From Eretmocerus hayati (Eukaryota > Arthropoda > Insecta > Hymenoptera > Aphelinidae), in assembly GCA_029851415.1 (NCBI GenBank), contig CM056742.1, forward strand, positions 98,252,976-98,316,975: a stretch of 64,000 bases of DNA, given 5' to 3'. A program made the translations under genes and the position numbers. Positions 34,331 to 45,504 of this stretch are shown piece by piece; the first letter of the stretch is position 1; each line of letters opens with the position of its first letter. The notes beneath the pieces were generated by a model. That model saw nothing but the letters and a program-made list of their open reading frames with translations. It made no database searches and was not told the DNA's origin.

Positions 34331-36444
34331 CTAATTTCCTACTTCTGCTTTTGGTGAATTTGCTGCTTTATCACTTGCATCAACTTCAGCTTCGACAGAA
34401 TTTGGGAATTCTTCGACCACATCAACTCCATCGCTTGCTGGAATGCCACATTTGGTTTTGTAGTACTTCAACTCCAGTTCAGCTGCCTTCTTGCTGAGCA
34501 GTTGAACATCTTTCTCGGCATATGCACTCTCGCACTTCAATGCCCAATATTGTTTTCGTAAATGCACTGCCGAAATCGTCTCTTTCAAAGTCTCTTTCTT
34601 GTATTCGACTTGTTCTTCTTCATCATGGTTTGGCTTGAATTTAGTCTGCGAAGGAGCCTGAATCCTGCTACGCTTGTAGACTGGATTTAGCACGGGCTCA
34701 ATATTTTCTAAAAATAGAATGAGTACAGGGTCATGCACACCAGATCCCCAATGTGATAATGACAGCAATGATAATGTGATGCACAATAATGTAATTGCAC
34801 AAAACTCACCTTGACACTTGGCAAGTCTGTGTTTAAGATGTCCCAATTCTCTAAGTGTACCAGCAGATTGTGTTTCATCCGTTCTTCTTATTGCAGTAAA
34901 ATTCTTCGGCACCCGTGGTTTACTATCAGCTATGAAAAGATAGATCAGATCAATTAAAATTTGAAAATATCTCTCAAGATTCTGAAAATAATTCAACTCA
35001 CTTGATGAATTGTATAACTCTGAGTATGAGCGAACTTTGATCTGAGGTGAATTTTTCAGAAGGGAACGTTCAGTTGTAATCGTACCATCAATAGAATTAT
35101 CTACACAAGAGTGAGAAAGAAAAGTCATATTATTATGTTATGGAAACTTCTTCAAGTGGATGTTTCTCCCATACTTAAAAGGATGACAAAATATTTGGAT
35201 ACGTACCTTGGCTAGTTACTGTTTCAGGGGCTTTCTTTGGTCGCGCAATGGTTGACCCACTTATTCCAAATGAACATGCCTGCTCTATCGTTTGATCTAT
35301 CAAAATTGCAAGACAGTTGCAATGAATATATTGGAAGCACATACAATTTCAAATCCAAGTCCAAATTATAAATAGCCAAAAATCCAAACTTAATAAATGT
35401 GATGGCTGTACCTACACCTTTCAAACATTCTCAGTCCTCTTGCCAGCTTTTGATCCGTTAATCCAGGTTTCTTACTTTTACTTTTAATAGTTTCACTAGT
35501 CGATGGAATGCTGGGTACAGCTTGAGCCTGAGAAACATACTTTGGCTTTCCGTAAGCTCGGTTGACAGTTCTTGGTGGTGTTGGGTAGACAGGCATCTGT
35601 ACTGAAGAGCTGTACACCGTGGGATCGTCATTGGTCAAATTGATGAATGCTTCTGGTGAAGGTACAGGAATTATTCGCCTACGCCGAGGTTCGGACTCAA
35701 GGATCTGGGAATTACCAACCAGATCAATAACTACATCTGTAACACGAGAACAATCATTTCAAAGAATGAGGATTCAGAGCATACAAGATAAGTCTCGATC
35801 GAGGAGAAGTGGAATAATGAACACATACCTTTTGAAGCTTGATCATGACATTCCAAATTGAGGTCACCATTCTCAATGTGACAGTTGTCAACAACATCAT
35901 CATCTGGGATATACTGGTCTTCGCTTTCACCAAGCTCGACATCATCTTCCATTATCTGATCACCAGTCGGATCCATTTCCTCCATCATTTGATCACCAGT
36001 GGGATCCATTTCCTCCATTATCTGATCACCAGTAGGGTCCATGCTCTCTTGCACGTCATCATTCCTGTCATCCAATCGTTCACCTAGAAATAGGAATAAT
36101 CAGTAAAAAAGTTTGAAGACCATTTGATTGGGCATAAAATGAAGAGCAATCCCATTTAATTTTACTCACATTCAAAAGCCGAGGTACTGTCCCACTCATT
36201 TTCAAGGGTGAAGTTAATAGTGGGATTGATACTTTTTACTCTGTCTGCCAAATAAGCTTTCTGCGGATCTAATGGTATGCCACGACCACCTCCTGTCGCA
36301 AGCTGATCTTGCTTATGATCAGAGTCAACTTTGCGGACTCTACAAAAAATTAGAAATAAGAAGTAAAAGTTATAAAATAGACAAAAAGGAGATCACAAGA
36401 ATGAACTAATCAACAGTGGGCTACTTACTTTGCTTTCAAGTTTT

Positions 36445-36822
36445 TGTAGAATTCTAGGCGCCGGGTTCACACGAATGAACAAACTCTTTTGTGAGAAGAG
36501 AGACGCGTGCACTCGCGAAGTTTATTGTCTACAATTAGCAAATAATCTAGTCTTCTAGATCTAAAAACAAGTAGAATAGTGCGTTAATTAAGTAAGTCGA
36601 AAAGTACACACACAAGTAGAAGTATCAAAAAAACACTGGTTGATATACAACGTAGAGCAAGGTGTTCTCTGTGTCGATAGCCACAAGTAACTAACTGCGG
36701 CATTAGAGAGCGTCGAACATATGGAGCGCTGGTACTTCCAGCCGCCGCAAGGGAGCGCGTTAGGACAGCGCGACGGCGAGCAAGGCACAAGCTAGACAGC
36801 CTCCGCAGCAGAGATCTCAACA
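36445..36822 (-). repeat. 3' LTR of the Copia element
   Basis: 378 bp, TGTAGAATTCTAGGCGCC at one end and GAGATCTCAACA at the other on the plus strand. Nearly identical to 43757-44134. Confidence 0.93.
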
Positions 36823-37046
36823 CTCCCTCCCTCTGCAAGGTTGTGATTGCTCGTCAGAATCGGTGTAACTTTCGCTGCTACTCGTTTCTCTAGTTTCTGT
36901 GTCCTCTAGTGTTTGATGTCTTGGGGTAAATCCTGCAACAAAGGAAAATCTCTTCTAATCCGGGCATCTATTGATATCTTCTAGTGTTTGTGTGCGGCTG
37001 TGTTGGTTTGTGTGTTTCTTTTCCACATCGACGCTGACGTTTTACT

Positions 37047-38303
37047 TCACGCTTCTAGATTCAGTATTTTGTTTCTATGTTTCACGTAGGGTCCAATCGG
37101 TAGAGGTTTAGTCATCAGATCAGCCTCGTTATCAGTAGTGTCTACTTTGTTTACTATGACTCTTCCTTCTAACACGCATTGTTTGACGTAATCTCCATGT
37201 GTTTCGGACATGTGTTTCTTATTTCCACTTCGCTCTCGGTACTTTAATTTTTCTTTAATTTCTTCTAGACTATCATCGAAATTTTTCAATTTGTGATTTC
37301 CTTCCATTTCAGTACACTGTTTCGCTGCCTCGTTGTCGCATAAAATTTGTACCGGATACATAGTCTGACCAATCATGTCTCTAATAGTTTTGTCCAGGTA
37401 AACGATTTCTTGGCATGCAGCACTCATCTCTAAGTATTCAGCCTGACAGGTTGAGTTTGTGACTAATTTCTGTTTGGAGCTTTTCCAAGCAATGGGGTCA
37501 TCAAAAAGTCTAATAACGTATCCCCCTGTTGTTTGTGATTTCTCGCAGTCACGGTAACTGGAATCGGTCATGGCTGTCATGACATCCGACTTTCCACGAA
37601 AGGTTATACCTAAGTCTGAGGTTCTTCTAATAAAGCGAAAAACTCGTTCAACCTGCTGCCAATGATAGTCATTCGATTCGACCTGATATCTAGCAAGATA
37701 CCCCACTGCGAACGCCAGATGTGGTCGCGTGCATGTGGTGAGGTAGAGAAGACTCCCGATTGCTTCCCTGTATGGTGCATTCGTCCTTGCTTCTAGGAGT
37801 TCTGGGCGATTTTTCTCTAATTCTTCTAGCGTTTGTTTTTCAGCCTTCCGTATAACCATCGGTGTACTTACCGGTTTACACTCATTCATCTTAAATCGTG
37901 TCAGGCAACTTTCCACGTACTTAGTTTGTTTGAGAGTAATCATTCCTTCACTTCTAAATCGTTCGATTTCCATTCCTAGAAAAACTTTAGGTTCGCCTAA
38001 ATCTTTCATCTCGAAGGCTGTGCTCAAAGCAGATTTTACTTCTAGAATCTTCTTTTTATTGTTTCCAGCAATGAGTATATCATCTACATAAATGATTACA
38101 ATTACCACTTGACCTTCCAACCTCCAGGTGAACAAGCAGGGCTCGTTGATGTCCTTTTCCAAACCGAGTTCAGTTATGACTTCGGAAAACCGCTGGTTCC
38201 AACGTTTTGGACTAGGTCTCAGTCCATAGATGGTTCTTTTCAACTTCAGCAAGCAGTTTCTTCTAGTCTCTTCATCTACTTCTAGTCCGTCAGGTACATC
38301 CAT
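37047..38303 (-). CDS. Copia polyprotein, 3' part: reverse transcriptase and RNase H
   Basis: 418 residues directly continuing the preceding frame after the single TAG. RT has the YGLRPSPKRWNQRF segment and the catalytic YVDDILIAGN. RNase H has MTDSSYRDCEKSQTTGGYV, WKSSKQKLVTNSTCQAEYLEM and ILCDNEAAKQC, all catalytic acids present. The tail has NEADLMTKPL, typical of Copia. If the TAG were read through or absent in other copies, the element would be complete. Confidence 0.93.
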   Translation of the reverse strand: MDVPDGLEVDEETRRNCLLKLKRTIYGLRPSPKRWNQRFSEVITELGLEKDINEPCLFTWRLEGQVVIVIIYVDDILIAGNNKKKILEVKSALSTAFEMKDLGEPKVFLGMEIERFRSEGMITLKQTKYVESCLTRFKMNECKPVSTPMVIRKAEKQTLEELEKNRPELLEARTNAPYREAIGSLLYLTTCTRPHLAFAVGYLARYQVESNDYHWQQVERVFRFIRRTSDLGITFRGKSDVMTAMTDSSYRDCEKSQTTGGYVIRLFDDPIAWKSSKQKLVTNSTCQAEYLEMSAACQEIVYLDKTIRDMIGQTMYPVQILCDNEAAKQCTEMEGNHKLKNFDDSLEEIKEKLKYRERSGNKKHMSETHGDYVKQCVLEGRVIVNKVDTTDNEADLMTKPLPIGPYVKHRNKILNLEA

Positions 38304-41300
38304 CTATATATCTTCTTCTAGAATACCGTTAAGGAACGCTGTTTTGACGTCCATTTGACTTAGTTCCAAGTCGTACTTGTTTGTGATGGCAAGTACCGCT
38401 CGTATAAGAGACAAACGAGATACTGGTGCATACGTTTCTCTGAGCTGGTATTCTTTTGTATCCTTGAAGCCTCGCGCCACCAAACGAACTTTGAAGACCG
38501 TCTTTCCTTCTGTATTTCTTTTCTTCTTGAACACAAGTTTGGAATCAACAATTCGTGGTTTTTCTTGGTCCGAGTTGAGTTTTGATTTTTCCACAAAATC
38601 CCAGACATCATTGTCGGCCATCGATTTCATTTCTTCGTTTATTTCGATGCGCCAGTTTTTCGCGTCTATGGAATTCATGGCTTGCTCTAGTGACGAAGGA
38701 TCGTTGTTTATTTTGGCAATCAGTGCATAGGAGAATTCATCTTTCTCCTTTTGTGCGTCTGCTAACGAGCGTTTCGGTCTCAAGCAGCTAGGTGAGTCAC
38801 ACGGAGCAGTCAGTCCTGGTTCTTCCACCGACTCGTCTGCTTGAGTTCTTCTTAGATGTCCCCAAGTTGGTCGATTTGTCTTTGCCTTTCTTTCGGGGTT
38901 CAGCCTGGGTTGTTTGTTGAGGGTCGTTTGAGGTTTTTCTGCCAGTTTGCGTTTTCTCGAGTTTTGTGTGTTGGCTCCTGTGAGTTCTTCCTGAGCACCT
39001 TTCGGCAAGTTAATTTCGTCGCGGTCTTCGTGATGGATTTCCATTGGGAATGAAGCTTCTAGTTCGGTTGATTTTTCTACGTCTGCTGTACGTTCCTCCT
39101 TCGATTTTGATACCTCTTTGTAGGTCAGTTTTTCATTGAATTTGACGTGTCGAGAGTTTAAGAATTTTCCGGTTGCAGGGTGCCATAAGACATAACCAGA
39201 CTTCGAGTATCCAACGAAAAATGTTTTGAGTGCTCTCTCTGAGAACTTAGTCGCAGCTTTGGGAATTTTCACGTATGCAAGGCATCCAAACCTTCGGAGT
39301 TTATCTACGTGTGACCGATGATCCGGGGCAAACTTCTTCAGTGGTGTTTCAAAACCATTGCTGGCATGTGGAGACCTGTTGTACACATGTACAGCAACTT
39401 CTAGCGCTAGCATCCACATACTCTGTGGTAGGCCAGAATCAATTAATAAGGCTCTCATCTTGCAGCCGAGCGTTTTGTTGATCCTTTCAGCCGTGCCGTT
39501 GTGTTCTGGGGTGTATGGTGGAGCATAGTCTGCTTCAATTTTTTCTTTCTGCATTACTTCTAGAAATTTCCCTGCTGTGAATTCAAGTGCATTGTCTCCT
39601 CCGATGTAGTTTACCTTTTCTTCTTTGCCCAGTGTGTTTCTCATCGATGTAAGGCATTTCTCTAGACACAACCCAGATTCACTTTTGTGCTTCATCGCAT
39701 AAGACTTTGCGTATCTTGAGTAGTCGTCGGTGAACGTGACGATGAATCTGTTTCCACCAGGAAACGATTGGGGTGTTATTGGTCCCATTCCATCAACGTG
39801 TATTCGTTTCATGGGTTTGGTTGCCCTGCTTCTAGTTTCTTTGAATGGTAGCTTTTCCATCTTGGCCAAGGCACACACTTCACAGTCTTTAATTGAATCC
39901 GAAAAGTTTATATCTTTGAGACAGGGTTCAATCTTCTTCAGCTTCTTGAGATAGTCTAATGAGGCATGTCCTAGACGTATGTGCCAGAGCATGACCTGAT
40001 CTAGTTGAGTGGGCATGGGCTCTGCTCCGGTTTGGAGTTGCTTGTTGAATAAAGTATTGATGAAATCATGGTTATGATCTGCTTCTAGATCTACGATACT
40101 TTCATCCAAACTATTTTTGTCTCCGTTTATATCGTCTAAGGAGTGCAGCAAGTCTCCGAACTCATGATTCTTCTCCCTCCCAATCCCTGAGGAATGTCCT
40201 ATCTCTGTGTCCTTGGTTGGCGAAGAATTCGGTTCACCAAGGTCAAGGATATTCTGCTGGGATTGCTGAAGGAGTTCGTCTAGAGTGCCTATCCGCGCGT
40301 TGCATGTATAAACTTCTAGGTCGTCTCTGTGTGACTTTGTCGAATTCTTGTTTCTTGAAACTTCTAGACTGATTATCCAGTTCGGTTTAACGTATTTACC
40401 CGTCAGAAATTCTATACCGGAGATTTTATCGAAAATCGAGAGGACTTTATCATCTAGATAGATTCCCAAGCCTATGTCTGCGAAACGTCTAAGCGAAATG
40501 AGATTTTCTGACAAGTTCGAGGCGGCTACTACGTTTGAAAGTATAATGGTGTCATCGCTACAGTTTGATTTCAAGACTAGGTTACCTTTACCATCTACCT
40601 CAATATCTGCTGTTTGATTTTTGTTCGCGCTTCTAATGAATTTTCCGGAGCTTCTAGTGAAATTTTGTAGGTGTAGTGACTTGTTCATAAAGTGTTCTGT
40701 GGCTCCTGAGTCTGCTATGAAATTGATGTGTGTATTACTCTGTGAAGAGCACGTGTGTTCATTACCTGCAGCTCGAGCAGCTAGCTTCTTAGTACGGCCG
40801 GGTGTTTCGACGTTACTTCGATTTTTGGTCACCTGTCCGGTCCCTCTTTCGCGCCCTCTAGTGTTGCCGCTGCCCCTGCCCTTTCCCTTAGACCAACTAG
40901 CCCTTCTAGATTTATGTGGTTTGCCGCGTGAATGAGGTGTGGATGTAGAAGTTTTTGGATATACTGACTTGTTGTCCACTCGATGCTTCAAGGGGCATTC
41001 CGCGCCTATGTGTGTGGCATTTCTGCGACACACGTAGCAGAACCACTGGCCAAGAGCGATGAGGGGGCATTGGCGAGCATGGTGTCCATCTAGATTGCAC
41101 CTGTTGCAACGGTCCTCGTTGCCTCTTCTAGGCCTATAAGGTGTGGATGCATAAACAGTGGGATCATACGGAGTTGATTCCGCTTCTCTAGTGTCCGGTC
41201 GTCTAGTGTCATCTCTTCTAGGATCCGTTTTTCGTTCCGCTTCTAGCTGTAATAAAAGAATCCGCATTCCATCCATTGTCATAGGTTCATTGCCTTTTGA

Positions 41301-42116
41301 CCCAAGAGTCAAAGCGGCCTGACGCAGCTCTGGAGAGCTCCCGGCCACGGCGTTGTAAAACGCTGATCTTATTTCTTCCGTTGTCAGTCGAATAACCCCT
41401 TCGAAGCTGTGGTACTCTCGTACGATGTTATCGAAACGATCTATGAAGTTGCTTATTCTCTCACGTGGATCAATTTTGATGCGGTACAGATGAGCTCTGA
41501 CGGAGCTTTCTGTTACATTTCTTTCAGCTCTTCTAGTGTCTCTAATGTTTCTAATAATCTTGATAGGGTCGTCAATTTCAAGGATTTTCCTATGATAGTG
41601 TTCATCTAGATGGTTTATTATTATATCTCTAACCCAGAGCTTTCTTCTGCTCATCTCTCTATAGGTGTACCACTTGGACGGTTCTATGTTTGCATCTATG
41701 ACGTCTAACAGATCCCGTGATTTTAACTCGGAGGTTAGATGATCAAACCAAATATTGAATTGAGTAGACTTAGTTAGTTTGTACTCTCGCTTGATGTTAA
41801 ACTTTCCGCTAGAATTCTTCGAGAGATTTTCGTTGAATTCTTTTAGCGTGTTATTCAAATTTGAAAAGAGTTGTAACTGTAAATCTCCACTCACATCGGC
41901 CGAGATCTCTTCTATTTCACCTTCTTCTAGTTCTTGTGATGGTCTTCTAGTTGAGCTCATTAAGCTCGAGCGGGCAGGTGAAGTTCTACGCTCAGGTAGC
42001 TCTCCTGGTCTTCTAACGAGTCGAGCCTCTGCATAGCGTTGACCTTGTTTATTTAGGTCACGTGGGTCATCCGCCTCGTCGACGAAGTTGTCAACGTTCA
42101 CCGTCAGCATGTGCAT
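38304..42116 (-). CDS. Copia gag-protease-integrase-RT polyprotein, 5' part
   Basis: 1270 residues. Gag has an acidic N terminus and two cysteine clusters: CNRCNLDGHHARQC (about 337-350) and CYVCRRNATHIGAEC (about 360-374). Protease has FIADSGATEHF (Asp about 469). Integrase has the zinc module (HIRLGHASLDYL ... CEVCALAK), VDGMGPITP, GGDNALEF and PEHNGTAERINKTL, supplying its DDE residues. The RT begins with VRLVARGFKD and has QMDVKTAFLNGILEEDI. The frame ends at a TAG where Copia proteins normally have Tyr before MDVPDG. The ATG at 42116 is the first in frame after the leader. Confidence 0.93.
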   Translation of the reverse strand: MHMLTVNVDNFVDEADDPRDLNKQGQRYAEARLVRRPGELPERRTSPARSSLMSSTRRPSQELEEGEIEEISADVSGDLQLQLFSNLNNTLKEFNENLSKNSSGKFNIKREYKLTKSTQFNIWFDHLTSELKSRDLLDVIDANIEPSKWYTYREMSRRKLWVRDIIINHLDEHYHRKILEIDDPIKIIRNIRDTRRAERNVTESSVRAHLYRIKIDPRERISNFIDRFDNIVREYHSFEGVIRLTTEEIRSAFYNAVAGSSPELRQAALTLGSKGNEPMTMDGMRILLLQLEAERKTDPRRDDTRRPDTREAESTPYDPTVYASTPYRPRRGNEDRCNRCNLDGHHARQCPLIALGQWFCYVCRRNATHIGAECPLKHRVDNKSVYPKTSTSTPHSRGKPHKSRRASWSKGKGRGSGNTRGRERGTGQVTKNRSNVETPGRTKKLAARAAGNEHTCSSQSNTHINFIADSGATEHFMNKSLHLQNFTRSSGKFIRSANKNQTADIEVDGKGNLVLKSNCSDDTIILSNVVAASNLSENLISLRRFADIGLGIYLDDKVLSIFDKISGIEFLTGKYVKPNWIISLEVSRNKNSTKSHRDDLEVYTCNARIGTLDELLQQSQQNILDLGEPNSSPTKDTEIGHSSGIGREKNHEFGDLLHSLDDINGDKNSLDESIVDLEADHNHDFINTLFNKQLQTGAEPMPTQLDQVMLWHIRLGHASLDYLKKLKKIEPCLKDINFSDSIKDCEVCALAKMEKLPFKETRSRATKPMKRIHVDGMGPITPQSFPGGNRFIVTFTDDYSRYAKSYAMKHKSESGLCLEKCLTSMRNTLGKEEKVNYIGGDNALEFTAGKFLEVMQKEKIEADYAPPYTPEHNGTAERINKTLGCKMRALLIDSGLPQSMWMLALEVAVHVYNRSPHASNGFETPLKKFAPDHRSHVDKLRRFGCLAYVKIPKAATKFSERALKTFFVGYSKSGYVLWHPATGKFLNSRHVKFNEKLTYKEVSKSKEERTADVEKSTELEASFPMEIHHEDRDEINLPKGAQEELTGANTQNSRKRKLAEKPQTTLNKQPRLNPERKAKTNRPTWGHLRRTQADESVEEPGLTAPCDSPSCLRPKRSLADAQKEKDEFSYALIAKINNDPSSLEQAMNSIDAKNWRIEINEEMKSMADNDVWDFVEKSKLNSDQEKPRIVDSKLVFKKKRNTEGKTVFKVRLVARGFKDTKEYQLRETYAPVSRLSLIRAVLAITNKYDLELSQMDVKTAFLNGILEEDI

Positions 42117-43743
42117 TAGGAGGCCTTGTTGCCACTCTCTCCCTGGAATCGCCGGTCCAAAGAAGTTCGCAAGGGGAATGTCCTGCAGGTAGTAACCTCT
42201 CTTGCCTCCGACTGAACATAAGAAAGAAAGAGTTGCGAACGTGTCAGCGAGATGGGAGATTTTGTACTTCTAGTTAGTTACAAAAAAAATTTTGTAATTC
42301 CACTCTATTTCTAGAGTAACTTCTAGATAATATCAATTTCTTGATGAACATTGACTTCTACTTCTAATCTCTAATCCATCCTCCAAGTTCAGCTTCTATT
42401 TATCGACTTCAAAAATTTCGGTACTTGGAGGGTGCCAGATCTGGTTTTACTTCTAAATTCAATGATCAATTGATATCCAAGATCTCAATAATGAGTTACC
42501 TTGGAACGCGCGTCCAGCCATGTAGCCTGTGGCTTGATTTTGTTCGATGCCGAGATCGACCACACTTTCAGGCAAATAGTCCCTCAGATGAACTGGTACA
42601 TTTATCGGAGGAGTATGGCCTCTCACAAGTCGTCCACCTCCTTGACTGTAGCCAATAGACTGCAAATACCAATGACGGCGTTCCAATTATATATATGTAT
42701 AAGGTTAAGATATCCCCCTGCATGTACAACATAAGAGAGGTTATCAAAACTAAGTGTGAAATTTCCGAGAAAAATACTCCCCGTATACGTGCTCCCTCCC
42801 ACTCTGTCTAGCCGTACGACGGACAAGCCATTTTGCGTGGTAGGGGCGATCGCACACGCATACGGTTCGTACAGATCCGAAGATATAACACACGCGGGGA
42901 CATAGCCTAATTGCACGAACATCAATGCAATTTCGGCGAAGCACCCGGGTAACTCATTTTTGTGCATACGGCACTGCTTTCATCGTCCCGATTCTGCGCT
43001 GCACTCATCTAGTACGTCTAGACATAAAGAGAGGGAAAAGAGGTGAAACGAAAAAAATAACCTCAATATATTTATTACTGCCATCAAATTTCGCAACCTC
43101 AGCGCACACTTGTCGTTGGATTTTCCAGCTTCTAAAAATAATAATCGATTTATTTACTCTAGAGGCGTCTAATTTCCGAACACATCAACCCAACCTTTAT
43201 CGAGAATTCAATAGCATGTCTAAACTCGAATTCCGCGAAGAAGAGTGAGAGAGAGAGAGAGGATAGTTTGCCGCCGAGTATGTACGCGCGCGCGCCCTCT
43301 CTCCCTCCGAATTCTTGGAATCACGTGTTCGAGCTTCTGCCGGTTGTATTCCTCGAACACTGACTTTTCACCTTCTAGAGTAAGAAAATTTGTTGCGAGT
43401 CATTCGAGTGACCTCGCTGCTCGACGACTCCCGGTGATCGTCATCATCTAGGTACGCGAGTCCTGGTGAGTGCGATGCCGGTATGTCGGCCGCGTACGAG
43501 CTTCTAAGCTTCTAGATATGCTGGCTTCGGTGCCGATAACTGCACACGTGCGTTTTCGCATCAAAGATTCTCAATCCGACGCGGCTCCGCGACACTTCCC
43601 GCACTTTTATTTTCAGCACCTACCTCTAACTCTGCCGTCCTGGAGAGGCTCCTGACCCTGGGGCGATCATGCCGACCCGCTCTTCGGGCTGAGGACCTGG
43701 AGCGATGTGCAGTTTCCCCGCTACGGTTTTCTGCACGGCGTGA
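42117..43743 (-). other. Long leader of the Copia element
   Basis: About 1.6 kb between the primer region and the gag ATG, with only short open frames and no recognisable domain. The CTAGAAG word that is frequent elsewhere in the element also occurs here (for example near 42268, 42321, 43372, 43507). Confidence 0.55.
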
Positions 43744-43756
43744 GGACTCCATAACC
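43744..43756 (-). promoter_or_regulatory. Putative Copia primer site resembling an internal Met-tRNA fragment
   Basis: The sense strand reads GGTTATGGAGTCC directly inside the 5' LTR. Insect Copia elements are primed by a half-molecule of initiator tRNA-Met cut in the anticodon loop, whose complement begins GGTTATGG. The first eight bases fit; the rest diverges, so this is a probable but not certain match. Confidence 0.55.
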
Positions 43757-44134
43757 TGTAGAATTCTAGGCACCGGGTTCACACGAATAAACAAACTCTT
43801 TTGTGAGAAAAGAGACGCGTGCACTCGCGAAGTTTATTGTCTACAATTAGCAAATAATCTAGTCTTCTAGATATAAAAACAAGTAGAATAGTACGTTAAT
43901 TAAGTAAGTCGAAAAGTACACACACAAGTACAAGTATCAAAAAAACACTGGTTGATATACAACGTAGAGCAAGGTGTTCTCTGTGTCGATAGCCACAAGC
44001 AACTAACTGCGGCATTAGAGAGCGTCGAACATATGGAGCGCTGGTACTTCCAGCCGCCGCAAGGGAGCGCGTTAGGACAGCGCGACGGCGAGCAAGGCAC
44101 AAGCTAGACAGCCTCCGCAGCAGAGATCTCAACA
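43757..44134 (-). repeat. 5' LTR of the Copia element
   Basis: 378 bp partner of the LTR at 36445-36822 with only a handful of differences (for example GGCACC against GGCGCC near the tip). Confidence 0.93.
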
Positions 44135-44478
44135 GTTTTTCCAATACGTCCTAAGTTGTTGAGCAGTCCGAGGCACCTGCTCCATTCGCTTTGCAGCGAC
44201 AGCATATCTTGCGGCGATTTGTTGCCAGGCATTATCTTTCATCACTTTTGTCGCCGCATCGGTTGCAGTAGACTCAATGGTATCTTTATGACCTTTGATA
44301 AGATTCATGAGAATATCTTTCTCAAGCTCGCTCGTAGCAGGTGCCTTTGGGGGAGCACATGGCACTTTCTCGGTTAGAAAAATTTTCAATTGAGCGTATT
44401 TCGGATAAATTGAATCGCCCCAACACGCCGATGATCAAAACCACTTACCTTCTTACTCTCCTGTCGAGGCCGTGCCAT

Positions 44479-45504
44479 TGTCAACTTGTTATTCACAAAT
44501 GGTTAAAATAATTGTCGAGAGTAATTTCGAATTGGGAGTGACCACTCCGTTTCTCCTCGTGTCGCATCAGGAAGAGGAAGGAAATTTGCAAAACGAGGGA
44601 TTCGTCGGCGTCGGCCACCGATCATGCGCACTGCGACAAACCTAGATGAGAAAATCACCCCCCCCCTCCAGATTGGAGCGCCCCGGATAAGCTTATCCGG
44701 CCACTGGATTACAACTATTAATTCCAGCCTTGGTTTGAGACTTTGAAGGTCCTTAATTGCCCATTTGATTTTACCGCGCGGGCCGTACCACTGTTCCGCG
44801 TTCCGCAGGGCACATGCGCATTGCGCGCTGTTGAGTGATAAGAAGGCAATTGTAGTTTTTTTATATCCTCAAAATGATAGAAATCAATTCTGATCAATTT
44901 GAAGGGCTGAGCAATCAAGATCTGATCGTGAGGAATTATGAGCCATCCCTCTTGTCCCGTATTTTCATCTCCATACGGTATTATCGTTACTAATAGGTGG
45001 TACGATTTCATTATTCATTCAAGAGAACCTGAGCAATTGCTGAGAACATTTGCAATAGATTGGAAAAATACCTCTTGTCTGGGGCGAATTTTCTCAGATT
45101 CTTCCTTCGACTATTCCTCCCCCAACTTCCAGGGTGTGGGAAACAATGTGGATCGACCTTCAATCTTCTAGACTAGATTGGAAGGAAGCAGCAGACTGCA
45201 GCAGACTGTTCGAGTACTCACTGTTCATCTCACCACCTAACCTTTCAAACCCTTTGTAAATACAGTACTTGACAGACTAAATTTTCAGGATAATTGGAAC
45301 ACAAGGGTCGGTCGGTTACATGGCTGACGTTGATGATCTGTTTGATGCATTTGATGGAACTGCGATTTATAACACTGACGACAGGTAGCCCGCCACATTG
45401 GTGATGAATGAATCATGTTTTTGTAGATATTACAGGCCCCATTGATTTCGTTTCCACTGTGTTCATCCACACTGTTGATTCGTCATGTCCCCTATGTAAT
45501 CCTG
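44479..45504. other. Stretch upstream of the SANT-like gene without a supported gene
   Basis: Contains the region 5' of the first exon, including a GC-rich C-run (44660-44670) and a short AAGCTTATCCGG palindromic patch. No clear promoter motif or coding region could be identified. Confidence 0.5.

Larger units (their letters stand above)
36445..44134 (-). mobile_element. Copia LTR retrotransposon, nearly intact
   Basis: Full-length, 7690 bp, with 378-bp LTRs (36445-36822 and 43757-44134) that differ at very few positions, so the insertion is young. The 5-bp duplication GTTTT flanks it (36440-36444, 44135-44139). One polyprotein frame covers gag, protease, integrase and the start of RT; a second frame completes RT and RNase H after a single TAG. 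The order integrase before RT is diagnostic of Copia. The target is exon 2 of a zeste/SANT-like gene. Confidence 0.95.
34331..44478 (-). pseudogene. Zeste/Myb-SANT-like gene, nine exons, exon 2 split by Copia
   Basis: Exons on the minus strand: 44478-44449 (starts with ATG), 44368-44135 plus 36444-36429, 36339-36170, 36083-35829, 35736-35476 (or 35418), 35296-35207, 35100-35002, 34929-34810, 34707-34331. Donors are GTAAGT, GTGAGT, GTATGT and similar. Exon 2 encodes a zeste-type Myb/SANT DNA-binding domain (SELEKDILMNLIKGHKDTIE, AWQQIAARY, QLRTYWKNLKAK). Exon 3 has a GGGRG linker. Exon 4 is acidic with three 11-residue repeats. The last exon is a charged helix with KKAAELELKYYKTKCG, as at the C terminus of this family. 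It is probably a nuclear DNA-binding protein. Copia, with a 5-bp duplication, interrupts exon 2, so this copy cannot encode the full protein. Phases agree everywhere except for an ambiguous exon 5 donor. Confidence 0.8.

Noticed and set aside
42623..42967. 114-residue frame in the Copia leader
   Set aside because: No motif, and overlapping frames on the same strand look equally good; leader sequence more likely.
36445..44134. CTTCTAG words as restriction-site or vector contamination
   Set aside because: They are scattered through a natural Copia polyprotein and leader in several frames and flanking contexts; no vector sequence is present.
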